Origin: an uncultured Muribaculaceae bacterium | GTDB taxonomy: Bacteria; Bacteroidota; Bacteroidia; Bacteroidales; Muribaculaceae | Direction: 5' to 3' | Assembly: GCA_905209725.1 (NCBI GenBank) | Contig: CAJLTZ010000093.1 | Span: forward strand, 1-8,668 | DNA: 8,668 nucleotides | In this document: piece by piece, positions 1 to 7,165 of the stretch | Position numbering within the stretch: the stretch's first letter is position 1 | Layout: the number at the start of each line of letters is the position of its first letter | Program-made: the position numbers and the translations under genes | The notes under the pieces: model-generated | Databases searched by the model: none | Told to the model about the DNA's origin: nothing | What the model saw: only the letters and a program-made list of their open reading frames with translations

Positions 1-7
1 TTCCTCG

Positions 8-49
8 AAAATACGCCGCCCCTGCGTTAACATTTTTTGTGGGATGGGG
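8..49. repeat. Left-edge repeat module (GC-rich core plus 18-bp arm)
   Basis: Two sub-modules sit side by side. Positions 8-26 (AAAATACGCCGCCCCTGCG) match 18 of 19 bases of 8596-8614 in direct orientation. Positions 32-49 (ATTTTTTGTGGGATGGGG) are the exact reverse complement of 8583-8600. A short TTAAC linker lies between them. The combination of a GC-rich, partly palindromic core with a flanking conserved arm suggests a dispersed extragenic repeat family; that is inference, because only two copies are visible here. Confidence 0.6.
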
Positions 50-74
50 TCTAAGATGTGGGAGAACGGCAGTC

Positions 75-245
75 TCACAATCCGAGCGACGGTGGGGGCA
101 AGGGCGAAGCCCAAATAGCGCTCTCCGCCTCCTCAGCGTGCTCGCGCATTTTATCAGCGACAATTTCAGCAGCATCTATATAAATCGCGCGCAGAGGCAC
201 AGAGAAATTCCAATTCAGGTCAACCATCTTCAGGGTTAAGTTCAT
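75..245 (-). pseudogene. Possible small ORF or gene-tail remnant, unrecognised
   Basis: From an ATG at 245 the frame reads about 56 codons, beginning MNLTLKMVDLNWNF and including an acidic, helix-like stretch (AAEIVADKMREHAEEAESAI) before ending at a TGA at 75-77. The product is not recognised. The reason to list it is that its REHAEEAESAI segment is matched by REYAEEAERAI encoded on the opposite strand at 307-339, with mostly third-position changes, which suggests both derive from a translated sequence. A TTG at 260 would extend it by five residues. The C-terminal tail after the shared segment is Pro-rich and looks non-native. It could be a fragment of a multicopy gene or a fortuitous frame. 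Confidence 0.25.
101..153 (-). repeat. Inverted repeat copy A of a coding-like segment
   Basis: Read on the - strand this segment aligns with 303-348 on the + strand over about 45 bases, with small indels. The shared core is GCGCG..AG, ACGC, GAGGAGGC, GAG, GCGCTATTT and GCTTCGC. Over the 33 bases that encode the shared 11-residue peptide, 28 match by hand count. The two arms lie about 150 bp apart and could form a long imperfect cruciform or hairpin. Confidence 0.55.
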
Positions 246-302
246 TTGATGGTCAACCAATATCCGGTATAATTCGCGTAAAGGCGAGTGAACTGCTGTG
301 CT

Positions 303-348
303 TGCGCGTGAGTACGCAGAGGAGGCTGAGCGCGCTATTTCGCTTCGC
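303..348 (+). repeat. Inverted repeat copy B of the coding-like segment
   Basis: This is the + strand partner of 101-153. In the matching frame it encodes REYAEEAERAI and then stays open to a TAG at 409-411, but a TGA at 289-291 closes it upstream and no start codon is available. It therefore looks like a decayed fragment rather than a gene. The 11-residue similarity to copy A is clear by eye; its origin is unknown. Confidence 0.5.
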
Positions 349-521
349 GTTCCCAGACATTATACTCAGGTGCCCCCTGGCTTAACCGCATTGAGGATGT
401 CGCCCCTGTAGCACGCCCGACTCATGATTGGCATGTCCTATTTATGGGATAGATATGCATTTATGTTGCGGATTATTGAGGGAATTTTGAGTTATTCATT
501 TTATTTATCAATTCTTTTATT

Positions 522-529
522 TAAATTTG
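522..529 (+). promoter_or_regulatory. Candidate -7 box for the Crp/Fnr gene
   Basis: TAAATTTG fits the Bacteroidetes -7 consensus TAnnTTTG and ends 31 bases before the ATG at 561, inside an AT-rich leader. No good -33 TTTG element was found at the usual spacing, so the call rests on the -7 match and position only. Confidence 0.4.
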
Positions 530-560
530 CGGATGATAGGCTACTTAAACCTATATCTCT

Positions 561-1166
561 ATGTCACTTGCAGAAAAGAATAATATAGCGGCCATCGCAG
601 AGGTGCTATCGGAGTTCATCTCTCCGGTATACCCGGTGCCGCGTGAAACAATAGAACGGCTCGCGGAAAAATCCTGCTGGAAAAAGGTACAGGCCACCGA
701 CCTCGTATGCCAGGAAAGCGTACCCTTTGATGATGTTGTCTGGGTGGCGGATGGCATCTTCAGAGTGTCACGGGTCATGGACAAGAAGGACCAGACAATC
801 GCATTCGGTGTGCGAGGAGACCCTTTCCTTAGTCCGGACACATATCTCTACGGCAGCCCGTCGCAATTGTCCTATAATCCGGTGGTGGAAAGTGAGATTA
901 TTTCAGTGCCGGTGAAGGATTTTCAGGAACTGCTTGACGACACTGATCTCGTGAAGTGGTTCAACAGGGTGCTTATGCGTCAGATTCACTCACTGGAGAA
1001 CCGGTATATCTGGCTGGGTCAGCAGAGCGCCTACAGCCGCTATCAGCGTTTCGTAAAACTACGTCCCGACGTAGTGGCGCGCATCCCGCTGAAATATATC
1101 GCCTCCTATCTGGGCGTGTCGCAGACACACCTCAGCCGCATCCGCGCGAAGGTAGCAGGGAAATGA
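561..1166 (+). CDS. Crp/Fnr family transcriptional regulator
   Basis: This 201-residue protein has the usual Crp/Fnr layout: an N-terminal cyclic-nucleotide-binding-like beta-roll at about residues 25-125 (including WVADGIFRV and a VVESEIISVPVKDFQELL strand/helix), a dimerisation-type helix at about 126-160, and a C-terminal helix-turn-helix at about 173-199 (RIPLKYIASYLGVSQTHLSRIR). That HTH wording is typical of Bacteroidetes family members. The canonical cAMP-pocket signature (an RxGE-type phosphate-binding motif followed by the conserved Arg) is not visible, so the ligand is unknown and may not be a cyclic nucleotide. It has no N-terminal Cys cluster as in oxygen-sensing Fnr. The ATG at 561 is preceded by an AT-rich leader and a -7-like box. 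The gene is monocistronic and convergent with the secreted-protein pair, sharing a terminator with it. Whether it controls those genes cannot be told from sequence. Confidence 0.88.
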   Translation: MSLAEKNNIAAIAEVLSEFISPVYPVPRETIERLAEKSCWKKVQATDLVCQESVPFDDVVWVADGIFRVSRVMDKKDQTIAFGVRGDPFLSPDTYLYGSPSQLSYNPVVESEIISVPVKDFQELLDDTDLVKWFNRVLMRQIHSLENRYIWLGQQSAYSRYQRFVKLRPDVVARIPLKYIASYLGVSQTHLSRIRAKVAGK

Positions 1167-1178
1167 ACAAAAATACAT

Positions 1179-1222
1179 AAAAATATGAAGGGCGTATCAA
1201 ATGATACGCCCTTCATATTTTT
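1179..1222. terminator. Bidirectional intrinsic terminator between convergent genes
   Basis: A perfect 21-bp inverted repeat (1179-1199 with 1202-1222) has only two bases between the arms. The core is GAAGGGCGTATCA facing TGATACGCCCTTC. A run of A on the left arm and T on the right arm gives a U-tract on either strand. It starts 13 bases after the regulator stop and ends 16 bases before the stop of the BspA-like gene, so it can terminate both. Confidence 0.9.
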
Positions 1223-1237
1223 AAGGAGATTATCAGA

Positions 1238-3529
1238 TTACTTAACTATAATCTTTACAGTCTTGCCGGTTGCACCCTGAATCTGCACCAGATAGATGCC
1301 GGGGGCTACTTCCTGACCATTCTCTCCGCAAACTGCGACGAGGCGACCATCTACAGTGTAGATAGAGGCTGTATTGTTGCCGGAGATAGAGATTACGTTG
1401 CCGTTGACATTGACAGCCACTGCCTCACTTTCTACAGCCTCTATGCCTAATGTCTTGGTGTTGAACTCCTCGGATACCTGAGGCATCAGAATTGCACCGG
1501 AGTTGTCCACCGCAAAGGCGAATGCCACGTATTCGGTGTTTTCCTTAAGGTCGGAGAAGGTCTGGGTAAACTCACCATTGTGTGCTTTGTCGGTGTAACC
1601 GGCAAACCAGTTCTCACCCTCCGCTTTCCAAGCGTCCACAAGCTCGCTCCAGGCCTTCTCGCCCTTGAAATCGGCCCTAGCCACAACTGTTGCATACCAG
1701 GGAGTCTCGTCGTCGGTGGGAGTCACTGTGATCTGAGCGCTTGTCCCGGAAATATTGCCGACATTGATTGCGAGGCTCTTTACGTCATTAGCAGTAAGGA
1801 AGGTGGCAGTGGTCACCGGAATCACAAGCTTACCTTCGCTGTCAACAGCAAATGCATAGCATGCATACATTGTGTTGGGGGTGAGGTTGTTGAATGTCTG
1901 GCTGGCATCTCCCTTGTGGGCCTTTTCGCAGTATGCAGCATACCAGTCGCCGCCCTCCGCCTTCCACTGGGAAAGGAGAGTGCTCCAGATTGTTTCTGCA
2001 TCATATTTAGCCAGAGTCTCAACGCCAGTATACCAATAGATGGTATCATCGGAGGGATGACCTGTCACAGTTGCGCTTGTAGCGGTGACATCACCGGTTG
2101 CGAGTGTGATTGAGGATTCCGTGATTGCAGAGATGTTGGCGAAGCGGTTCCAGTTCTTGGCGCTCTTGTATGCGTTAAGGGAGGCCGCGGGAACATATAC
2201 ATGAATCGTGGTATACTGATCGGCATCGAAATATGTATCGTCGTAGATGGCAACGGGATTGACAGGCTTGCAGACCATTGTCGTAAGGTTCGGACAGTGG
2301 CGGAAAGCGTATTCACCCATCGATGTCACTCCCTTTCCCCATGTGGCGCTCTGGAGGCTCATACAGTTGAAGAAGTTGTAATTGCCGATTTCCTTCACCT
2401 GGTCGGGGATTACGATTGCCTTCAGCTCGCCACAGTTCTCGAACACTCTGTTACCCATTGATGTAAGAGACTCAGGGAGAGTGATATATTCTATAGCGGT
2501 TGAAGAGAACGCGTCATCTCCGAGGGTGGTAAGTTTATTACCTAATTCTACATAATTCAACGACTTACATCCCGTCATCGCATATTCTTCAATAACGAGA
2601 AGATTTTTGCATCCAGTCACTCTTTCCACCCCACTGTAAGACATCGCATATGCGCCGATCTTGGTGCATTCATCGGGGACAACAACCTCTTTGATTGCGG
2701 GAGGAGTGAACTGAAGTGTTTTCAGGTCGGAAGTAAAGATTGCTCCATGATAGGAAGCCATGTACTTATTCCCCTCCTCGACATTGATTGCCGCCAACTT
2801 GATGCATTTACTGAACGCATTGAAGCCGATTGTCTGGAGCGTGGCGGGAAGGTCGATCGAAGTAAGTTCCGAGCACTCGAGGAAAGTATTGGGGCCAATG
2901 GACTCAAGGCTTTTTCCCAACTTGACGCTTGACATTGAGCTGCAGCCCGCAAAGGCACCCTCTCCAAGGGTCTTCAGGCCATCGGGAAGCACTACCGATT
3001 GCAATCCTGTGGCATAATTGAATGCCCAGTCACCGACAGCAGTCACAGCTGACGGAACCGTCAGGCTTTCAAGTGCCTCGCAACTCACGAGCATTCCTAC
3101 AGGGATGGCCTTCAGTTTCTCGGGAAGAGCAAGATTGCTAAGGTTATTACAGCCCTGAAGCGCATACTGACCCATAGTGGTTATATTGGCAGGAAACTCC
3201 AGAGTGGTGAGGGCCGCACATCCGTCAAATGCAAACTCACCTACAGATGTAAGGGTGGCAGGCATGTTGACCGATACCATACTTACACAGTTTGCAAATG
3301 CACTCTTGCTGATGGCTGTTACAGTATATTCCGTACCTTCGTGAGTTACTTTCTCAGGAATGGCAATTTGGCCGCTGTATTTCTGCGCACTGGCTGCTAC
3401 AGCTACAGTCTTGTCCGATTCCGACAGGATAGTGTACGAAATCTTTCCCTCGATAAAACTGGCGGCGCTGGCCGTAGCCATGCCCGACAGGAGAAGGAAT
3501 GTGAGCGACAATGATTTTGTTAGATTCAT
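1238..3529 (-). CDS. BspA-like leucine-rich-repeat surface protein with sorting tail
   Basis: The 763-residue product starts with a Sec signal peptide (residues 1 to about 22: Lys-5, a hydrophobic core, an Ala/Ser-rich end). BspA-type LRR_5 repeats fill about 72-428. Their landmark [VILM]G.xAF..C.L starts at 96, 119, 142, 165, 188, 211 and 234, an exact 23-residue period, and resumes at 291, 313, 336, 358, 381 and 404 after an inserted NKYMASYHGAIF-type segment. Two related beta domains follow (about 474-579 and 583-691; WKAEG..W, KAH.G, AFAVD in both). A C-terminal module (about 700-763; IYTVDGRLV, APGIYLVQI, KIIVK end) resembles T9SS type A sorting domains. Known family roles are adhesion and binding to host or microbial surfaces; the target here is unknown. 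The gene lies 21 bp after the stop of the upstream secreted-protein gene, probably in its operon. No Shine-Dalgarno is visible, as is normal in Bacteroidetes. Confidence 0.88.
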   Translation of the reverse strand: MNLTKSLSLTFLLLSGMATASAASFIEGKISYTILSESDKTVAVAASAQKYSGQIAIPEKVTHEGTEYTVTAISKSAFANCVSMVSVNMPATLTSVGEFAFDGCAALTTLEFPANITTMGQYALQGCNNLSNLALPEKLKAIPVGMLVSCEALESLTVPSAVTAVGDWAFNYATGLQSVVLPDGLKTLGEGAFAGCSSMSSVKLGKSLESIGPNTFLECSELTSIDLPATLQTIGFNAFSKCIKLAAINVEEGNKYMASYHGAIFTSDLKTLQFTPPAIKEVVVPDECTKIGAYAMSYSGVERVTGCKNLLVIEEYAMTGCKSLNYVELGNKLTTLGDDAFSSTAIEYITLPESLTSMGNRVFENCGELKAIVIPDQVKEIGNYNFFNCMSLQSATWGKGVTSMGEYAFRHCPNLTTMVCKPVNPVAIYDDTYFDADQYTTIHVYVPAASLNAYKSAKNWNRFANISAITESSITLATGDVTATSATVTGHPSDDTIYWYTGVETLAKYDAETIWSTLLSQWKAEGGDWYAAYCEKAHKGDASQTFNNLTPNTMYACYAFAVDSEGKLVIPVTTATFLTANDVKSLAINVGNISGTSAQITVTPTDDETPWYATVVARADFKGEKAWSELVDAWKAEGENWFAGYTDKAHNGEFTQTFSDLKENTEYVAFAFAVDNSGAILMPQVSEEFNTKTLGIEAVESEAVAVNVNGNVISISGNNTASIYTVDGRLVAVCGENGQEVAPGIYLVQIQGATGKTVKIIVK

Positions 3530-3550
3530 AACTGCTGATTGTTATTTAGT

Positions 3551-6500
3551 TTACATGCATATTTTTAAGGACCTTCCGTTGGCGTTCAGAATGTAGAGGC
3601 CATCGGCAAGGCGAAATTCAACTGCCGAGCCATTAGCTTCGGCTGAAGCCAGGCGCACGCCGGTGAGAGTGTAGACTGCCACATTGCCCTGGACACCCTT
3701 CACTGTAAGCACGTCGCCATTGGATTCAACCTGCAGCGAGCCGTCAGCGATAGCGTCAACACCTGCATTCGTTGTATTAAATGTCTCGGAAGGCAGGGAG
3801 CTGCCTGTGTTGTATACAGCCACTACATAGAAGGCGAAATCGCCAACTTTGTCAACGGGATAGGAAAACGAGGTTTCCTTCACGAGGTTGTCACCGCTCA
3901 CCTTTTCCTTGTTGCAATATACTTCGTAGCCGCTCAAGGTTACATCCTCGGAATTATAGGCAGGAGCTTTCCAGGTGAGGTCGTATTTACTACCCTCTTC
4001 GTTCCATACGGCCCTGAGTTCGGTGGGAACGGGAGTCTCGGGAGAACCGACTGCTATCTCCATCTCGCGCGACTGGTTGTCGGTGAGGTCCTGGTCAGGT
4101 TCATAGGCGAGGTTGAAGAAGTATGTTTCCTTCTCTGCGGCATCGTTGGCCATCTCCATAGTGTGGGTGAAGGTCTTCTCTGCATTCGACTCGAGAGCCT
4201 CGCCTTCCCATGATTTCACCACTGATGCGTCGCGCTCGTTGCTCTTACGCATAAGGGAAAGGGTGTAAGTCGTTCCCTCGTGAGGAGCCTTGAGAATACC
4301 ATTGTTGCGCACTGTAGCGGAGATGCTGACTGTCTTGCCCTTCATTGTGCTCTCGGGAGCATCGGAAGAAACAATCGAGAGGTTGTGGTCGTGGCCGACT
4401 TTCACCTCAGCTGTGGCGGGAACGGATGTGCCGGCGGCGTTGGTGACGGTCACGGAGTATGTCAAATTGCCAAGAGGAGCATTCTCATGCACATATGTAA
4501 GCACGGAATTGGCCTCAAGGTTTTCAGTCCATGTGTTGATTACGTTGTCACCACACTTCAGAACTACCGACGAGAGTTTCGGGTCGTTGCCATTCTTGTC
4601 CTCGGCGGGGAGACGGAAACTTACTGTCACCTTGCGTGAACCGGGAACTTCAGTCACGGCTGTCATCTCGGTGGGTGCGTTGGGAACGGCAGGCTTGGTG
4701 ACATCCTCTACCTTGAAGTTGTCAAAGTCCCAGTCACAGCTCGAATAGTCATGCTGGATTGACACGAAATAGATACCGGTCTTCTCCACGGTGAATTCAA
4801 CCGGAGCCACACGGGTGTCAGAAAACTGTTCCCAATCCTTGGCATTATAACCGTACTCCTCGGCATCCCTGAGGGTTTTTACATTCTTGCACTTGGCTGT
4901 CGGGCTGTCGGACAGATACATTCCGAATGTCGTACCATTCTGGCCGCAACGGAAACTGTAGGAAAGACGATAGGTATGTTTACCGATAAATTTGATAGCC
5001 GTGGTAAATACTTTAGGTTTGGAAACCTGATAGCCGGAAACTGATCTATCATACTTCAGGTATTTGTTTGTTCCCTCTTCAACAATCTTAAGAGTCGGGT
5101 CGGCCACTTCACCATCGCCAACGCCTGTGCCGGAGCAGAAGAACCCTGCATCGTCGGCGCTTTCGCTGTTCTCGAAGTCGACATAGTAGGGATTCGCGGC
5201 AGTCACCTCGAAGGCGGGACCGGCGAGAACCTTGGTGGAGGTTGCGCTGGCCACCTCAGCATTATCATAGATAGTGCTGATTACGTATGAAAAGGCCTTG
5301 TATACATCGGTGTAAATCACATCGGAGGCTGTGGTGGCTGTTGTGCTTTCGGCTACTGTCACGTTGCCGGGCATGCGAACCACCTTGTAGGCAAGTTTCG
5401 CATTGTCGTAGTTGCCGCCATTTGCACCGTCGGGAACGGCCCAGGTAATTGTCACGTTATTTCCATCGGCCACAGCCTTTGCGTCCTTCACGGCACCGGG
5501 GGCATCCTCACCTACAAAGAGGTCGGTTGTTACAACACGGCTGTCCTCGTCACCTACAGAAGCAACTACCGTAATAGTGTGGTTTCCGGGGGTGGTTGTG
5601 AGTGTCTCAGAAACGGCAGCGCCGACTGTAGAAGCCTTCTTGTCAATCATAGTCTGCTCATCCACCTTGATGGTGTATGTGAGCCCCTGCATATTGGCGT
5701 CGAGCGCGTCACCGGTGCTGGAAACGGCAGGCATCGTGAAGGAAACCACCACGTCGTTATTTGCGCCATTGTTTGTAGCGGTCAGGCCAGTGACCGGGCC
5801 GGGCGTGGCAGCGTTAGCCGTCGGCACGATATAGAGGCCGATAAGCTGAGGAGAATCAGGAAGGGTAGCTAAAGTGGTGCACTCTCCATTTTCTGGGTTT
5901 ACCGAAACGATTTCAGGGTCAGTATAGTATTCTTGTTTTGCCCATATAATTGTACCGGATGCACTATCGAAGCTAGCAGACTGTGCTACTCCATTAAGAC
6001 TCTTCAGCAATATTGTTAACTTTGAAATTGCGCCAGAGGAAGGAGAGATTGAATAGACATATTCATCTTTTCCGATGCCATACAGGGTTCCGTTCCCCGC
6101 AGTGATGGCCATCATCTGCATATCAGACGTTTTCCCTACCCGTGTAATCACGCCATTATTAATATTGACTTTACCTAATGACCAAACACTATTATTGTCC
6201 TGATACCATGCATAAACTGTTTCACCATCATATGCAAGATCTGAGACTTTCAAAAAGTCTGAAGAGTATTGAGGATCGCAAATGTCTCCCCAATAGCCAT
6301 TTGGTTTTAGTGAAACGTGCTTGTATACGAATTCACCACTCGCACTTTTATAAAAGCCAATAAATTCACCATTGGATAGGAATGTGCCAGCTTCAAAAGC
6401 TTTCCCGCCCAACTCCTCAGCGTTGCCGAGAATTGTTCCCGTCGTTGGAGAGTTAATATCGAACGAATAAAATTGTTTGGCGTGCAAAGAGCCTCCGTCT

Positions 6501-6622
6501 TTCATAGAGTAAGCGTAGATTTTGCCCTTTTCGGGGGTGAACGCGTACACTGGAGCGGATGATAAGATGGCGATGGTGGCCACCGCACACCTCATTCCTA
6601 ATGTTCGTAAGATTTTTCTCAT
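3551..6622 (-). CDS. Large secreted multidomain protein (propeller-like, FN3, jelly-roll, CARDB-like)
   Basis: The ATG at 6622 is preferred over an in-frame codon at 6748 because it places a signal peptide at the N-terminus (MRKILRTLGMRCAVATIAIL, cleavage near VYA-27) and lies about 108 bases downstream of a perfect -7 box. The product is then 1,023 residues. Visible regions are: a beta-propeller-like part at about 28-268 (repeats such as LAYDGETVYAW, ITAGNGTLYGI, VYSISPSSG); FN3-like domains at about 275-372 and 375-468; a jelly-roll or carbohydrate-binding-like domain at about 471-641 (YYVDFENSES to CDWDFDNFKVEDV); FN3 at about 646-742; a CARDB-like domain at about 748-858; FN3 at about 864-950; and a sorting-like tail at about 958-1023 (VAVYTLTGVRLA, LADGLYILNANG) with an atypical LKICM end. 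No catalytic motif was recognised. Binding or adhesion outside the cell is the likely role. Domain labels come from reading the sequence, not a profile search. It is the first gene of the pair with the BspA-like protein. Confidence 0.82.
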   Translation of the reverse strand: MRKILRTLGMRCAVATIAILSSAPVYAFTPEKGKIYAYSMKDGGSLHAKQFYSFDINSPTTGTILGNAEELGGKAFEAGTFLSNGEFIGFYKSASGEFVYKHVSLKPNGYWGDICDPQYSSDFLKVSDLAYDGETVYAWYQDNNSVWSLGKVNINNGVITRVGKTSDMQMMAITAGNGTLYGIGKDEYVYSISPSSGAISKLTILLKSLNGVAQSASFDSASGTIIWAKQEYYTDPEIVSVNPENGECTTLATLPDSPQLIGLYIVPTANAATPGPVTGLTATNNGANNDVVVSFTMPAVSSTGDALDANMQGLTYTIKVDEQTMIDKKASTVGAAVSETLTTTPGNHTITVVASVGDEDSRVVTTDLFVGEDAPGAVKDAKAVADGNNVTITWAVPDGANGGNYDNAKLAYKVVRMPGNVTVAESTTATTASDVIYTDVYKAFSYVISTIYDNAEVASATSTKVLAGPAFEVTAANPYYVDFENSESADDAGFFCSGTGVGDGEVADPTLKIVEEGTNKYLKYDRSVSGYQVSKPKVFTTAIKFIGKHTYRLSYSFRCGQNGTTFGMYLSDSPTAKCKNVKTLRDAEEYGYNAKDWEQFSDTRVAPVEFTVEKTGIYFVSIQHDYSSCDWDFDNFKVEDVTKPAVPNAPTEMTAVTEVPGSRKVTVSFRLPAEDKNGNDPKLSSVVLKCGDNVINTWTENLEANSVLTYVHENAPLGNLTYSVTVTNAAGTSVPATAEVKVGHDHNLSIVSSDAPESTMKGKTVSISATVRNNGILKAPHEGTTYTLSLMRKSNERDASVVKSWEGEALESNAEKTFTHTMEMANDAAEKETYFFNLAYEPDQDLTDNQSREMEIAVGSPETPVPTELRAVWNEEGSKYDLTWKAPAYNSEDVTLSGYEVYCNKEKVSGDNLVKETSFSYPVDKVGDFAFYVVAVYNTGSSLPSETFNTTNAGVDAIADGSLQVESNGDVLTVKGVQGNVAVYTLTGVRLASAEANGSAVEFRLADGLYILNANGRSLKICM

Positions 6623-6735
6623 AATGCGTAAGTTAAAGTTATTACTGCGTGAGTGGCTGTCATGTCGTTTGTTGAAGTACATTAGGCCTTTGGTTGTATT
6701 CAGATTAGTTTCCTGATAATACAGTCTCTCACCTG

Positions 6736-6743
6736 CAAAGTTA
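6736..6743 (-). promoter_or_regulatory. -7 box of the secreted-protein operon
   Basis: On the - strand this reads TAACTTTG, an exact match to the Bacteroidetes TAnnTTTG -7 element, followed by GCAGG. It lies in a very AT-rich block about 114 bases upstream of the preferred ATG at 6622. No clear -33 TTTG was found; a TGTTTT lies about 25 bases upstream. It implies a 5' leader of roughly 105-110 bases and supports 6622 over 6748 as the start, since 6748 would lie upstream of the -7 box. Confidence 0.6.
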
Positions 6744-6838
6744 AACATTTCTAATTAATTTAAAACAGAATAAAGCATTTTCTATAATTATTTTACATTT
6801 GTAAAACCACATAAGAATAGGAATAGACAATTATAGTT

Positions 6839-6855
6839 CAGTCGCGCGCCGACTG
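6839..6855. repeat. Small GC-rich palindrome
   Basis: CAGTCG and CGACTG form a perfect 6-bp stem around a CGCGC loop. It marks the step from AT-rich promoter DNA into the GC-rich repeat block. Its function is unknown; it lacks a U-tract and so is not called a terminator. Confidence 0.45.
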
Positions 6856-6955
6856 TATTCAGCAGCACTGCAACTGCTCCGCAAGCGCCGACGCCCCACA
6901 GTGGCTAAGCAAAGAACCTAATCCTACGACGGTGTTGCGTGCGTATTGGAGAGAC

Positions 6956-7024
6956 GTGGCGTCCCTCCGCCATTAAAACATTGATATAAAGCCCTTTTCA
7001 TTGGAGGGGCGGCGAGGACGCCAC
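6956..7024. repeat. Imperfect GC-rich inverted repeat
   Basis: GTGGCGTCC (6956-6964) pairs exactly with GGACGCCAC (7016-7024). After a small bulge the stem continues with CCGCC (6967-6971) opposite GGCGG (7009-7013). The loop is about 37 bases and AT-rich. The inner right arm contains GGGGCGGCG, which is also present (reverse strand) in the left-edge repeat at 14-22. This looks like an extragenic palindromic element rather than a terminator. Confidence 0.55.
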
Positions 7025-7109
7025 TCCTCCCAGTTAAGTGGTTGAACTTCAACATTAGAGCAACCCTGTAATTAGGGATATTCAGTTAATGCCCTACGAG
7101 GAGGGGCGG
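7003..7109. repeat. Pair of 10-bp GGAGGGGCGG direct repeats
   Basis: GGAGGGGCGG occurs at 7003-7012 and again at 7100-7109. Each is followed by a CGAGGA(C/T)G motif, directly in the first copy and after nine extra bases in the second. This suggests two diverged copies of one element separated by 97 bases start to start. Confidence 0.45.
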
Positions 7110-7165
7110 ATTATTGGCCGAGGATGTAATGAACGGGCCTGAAAGTCGGACAGGATGCAAATTTT

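Larger units (their letters stand above)
1..560. other. Left intergenic region without an intact gene
   Basis: No open frame here has convincing gene character. The region contains the edge repeat (8-49), two diverged inverted copies of a coding-like segment (101-153 and 303-348), and from about 440 an AT-rich leader ahead of the regulator. A + strand frame over 39-239 has a low-complexity Arg-rich product and runs opposite a better candidate, so it is not called. The mixture of repeat debris and broken frames suggests a degraded accessory locus. Confidence 0.5.

Noticed and set aside
39..239. + strand open frame of 66 codons
   Set aside because: The product is Arg/Ser-rich with no family resemblance, overlaps the repeat arm at 32-49, and runs opposite a better candidate.
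421..475. Possible operator palindrome (CTATTTATGGGATAG) upstream of the regulator
   Set aside because: The arms are only four bases and the inner bases do not pair, so this is not distinguishable from chance in AT-rich DNA.
1580..2113. + strand open frame of 177 codons
   Set aside because: It lies antisense to the well-supported BspA-like gene and encodes no recognisable domain; a shadow of the other strand.
4290..4748. + strand open frame of 152 codons
   Set aside because: It is antisense to the FN3-rich gene, and its Ser/Thr/Val-rich product reflects the complementary codons rather than a real protein.
6623..6748. 42-residue N-terminal extension of the large secreted protein
   Set aside because: It would bury the signal peptide, and its start lies upstream of the -7 box at 6736-6743, so the ATG at 6622 is preferred.
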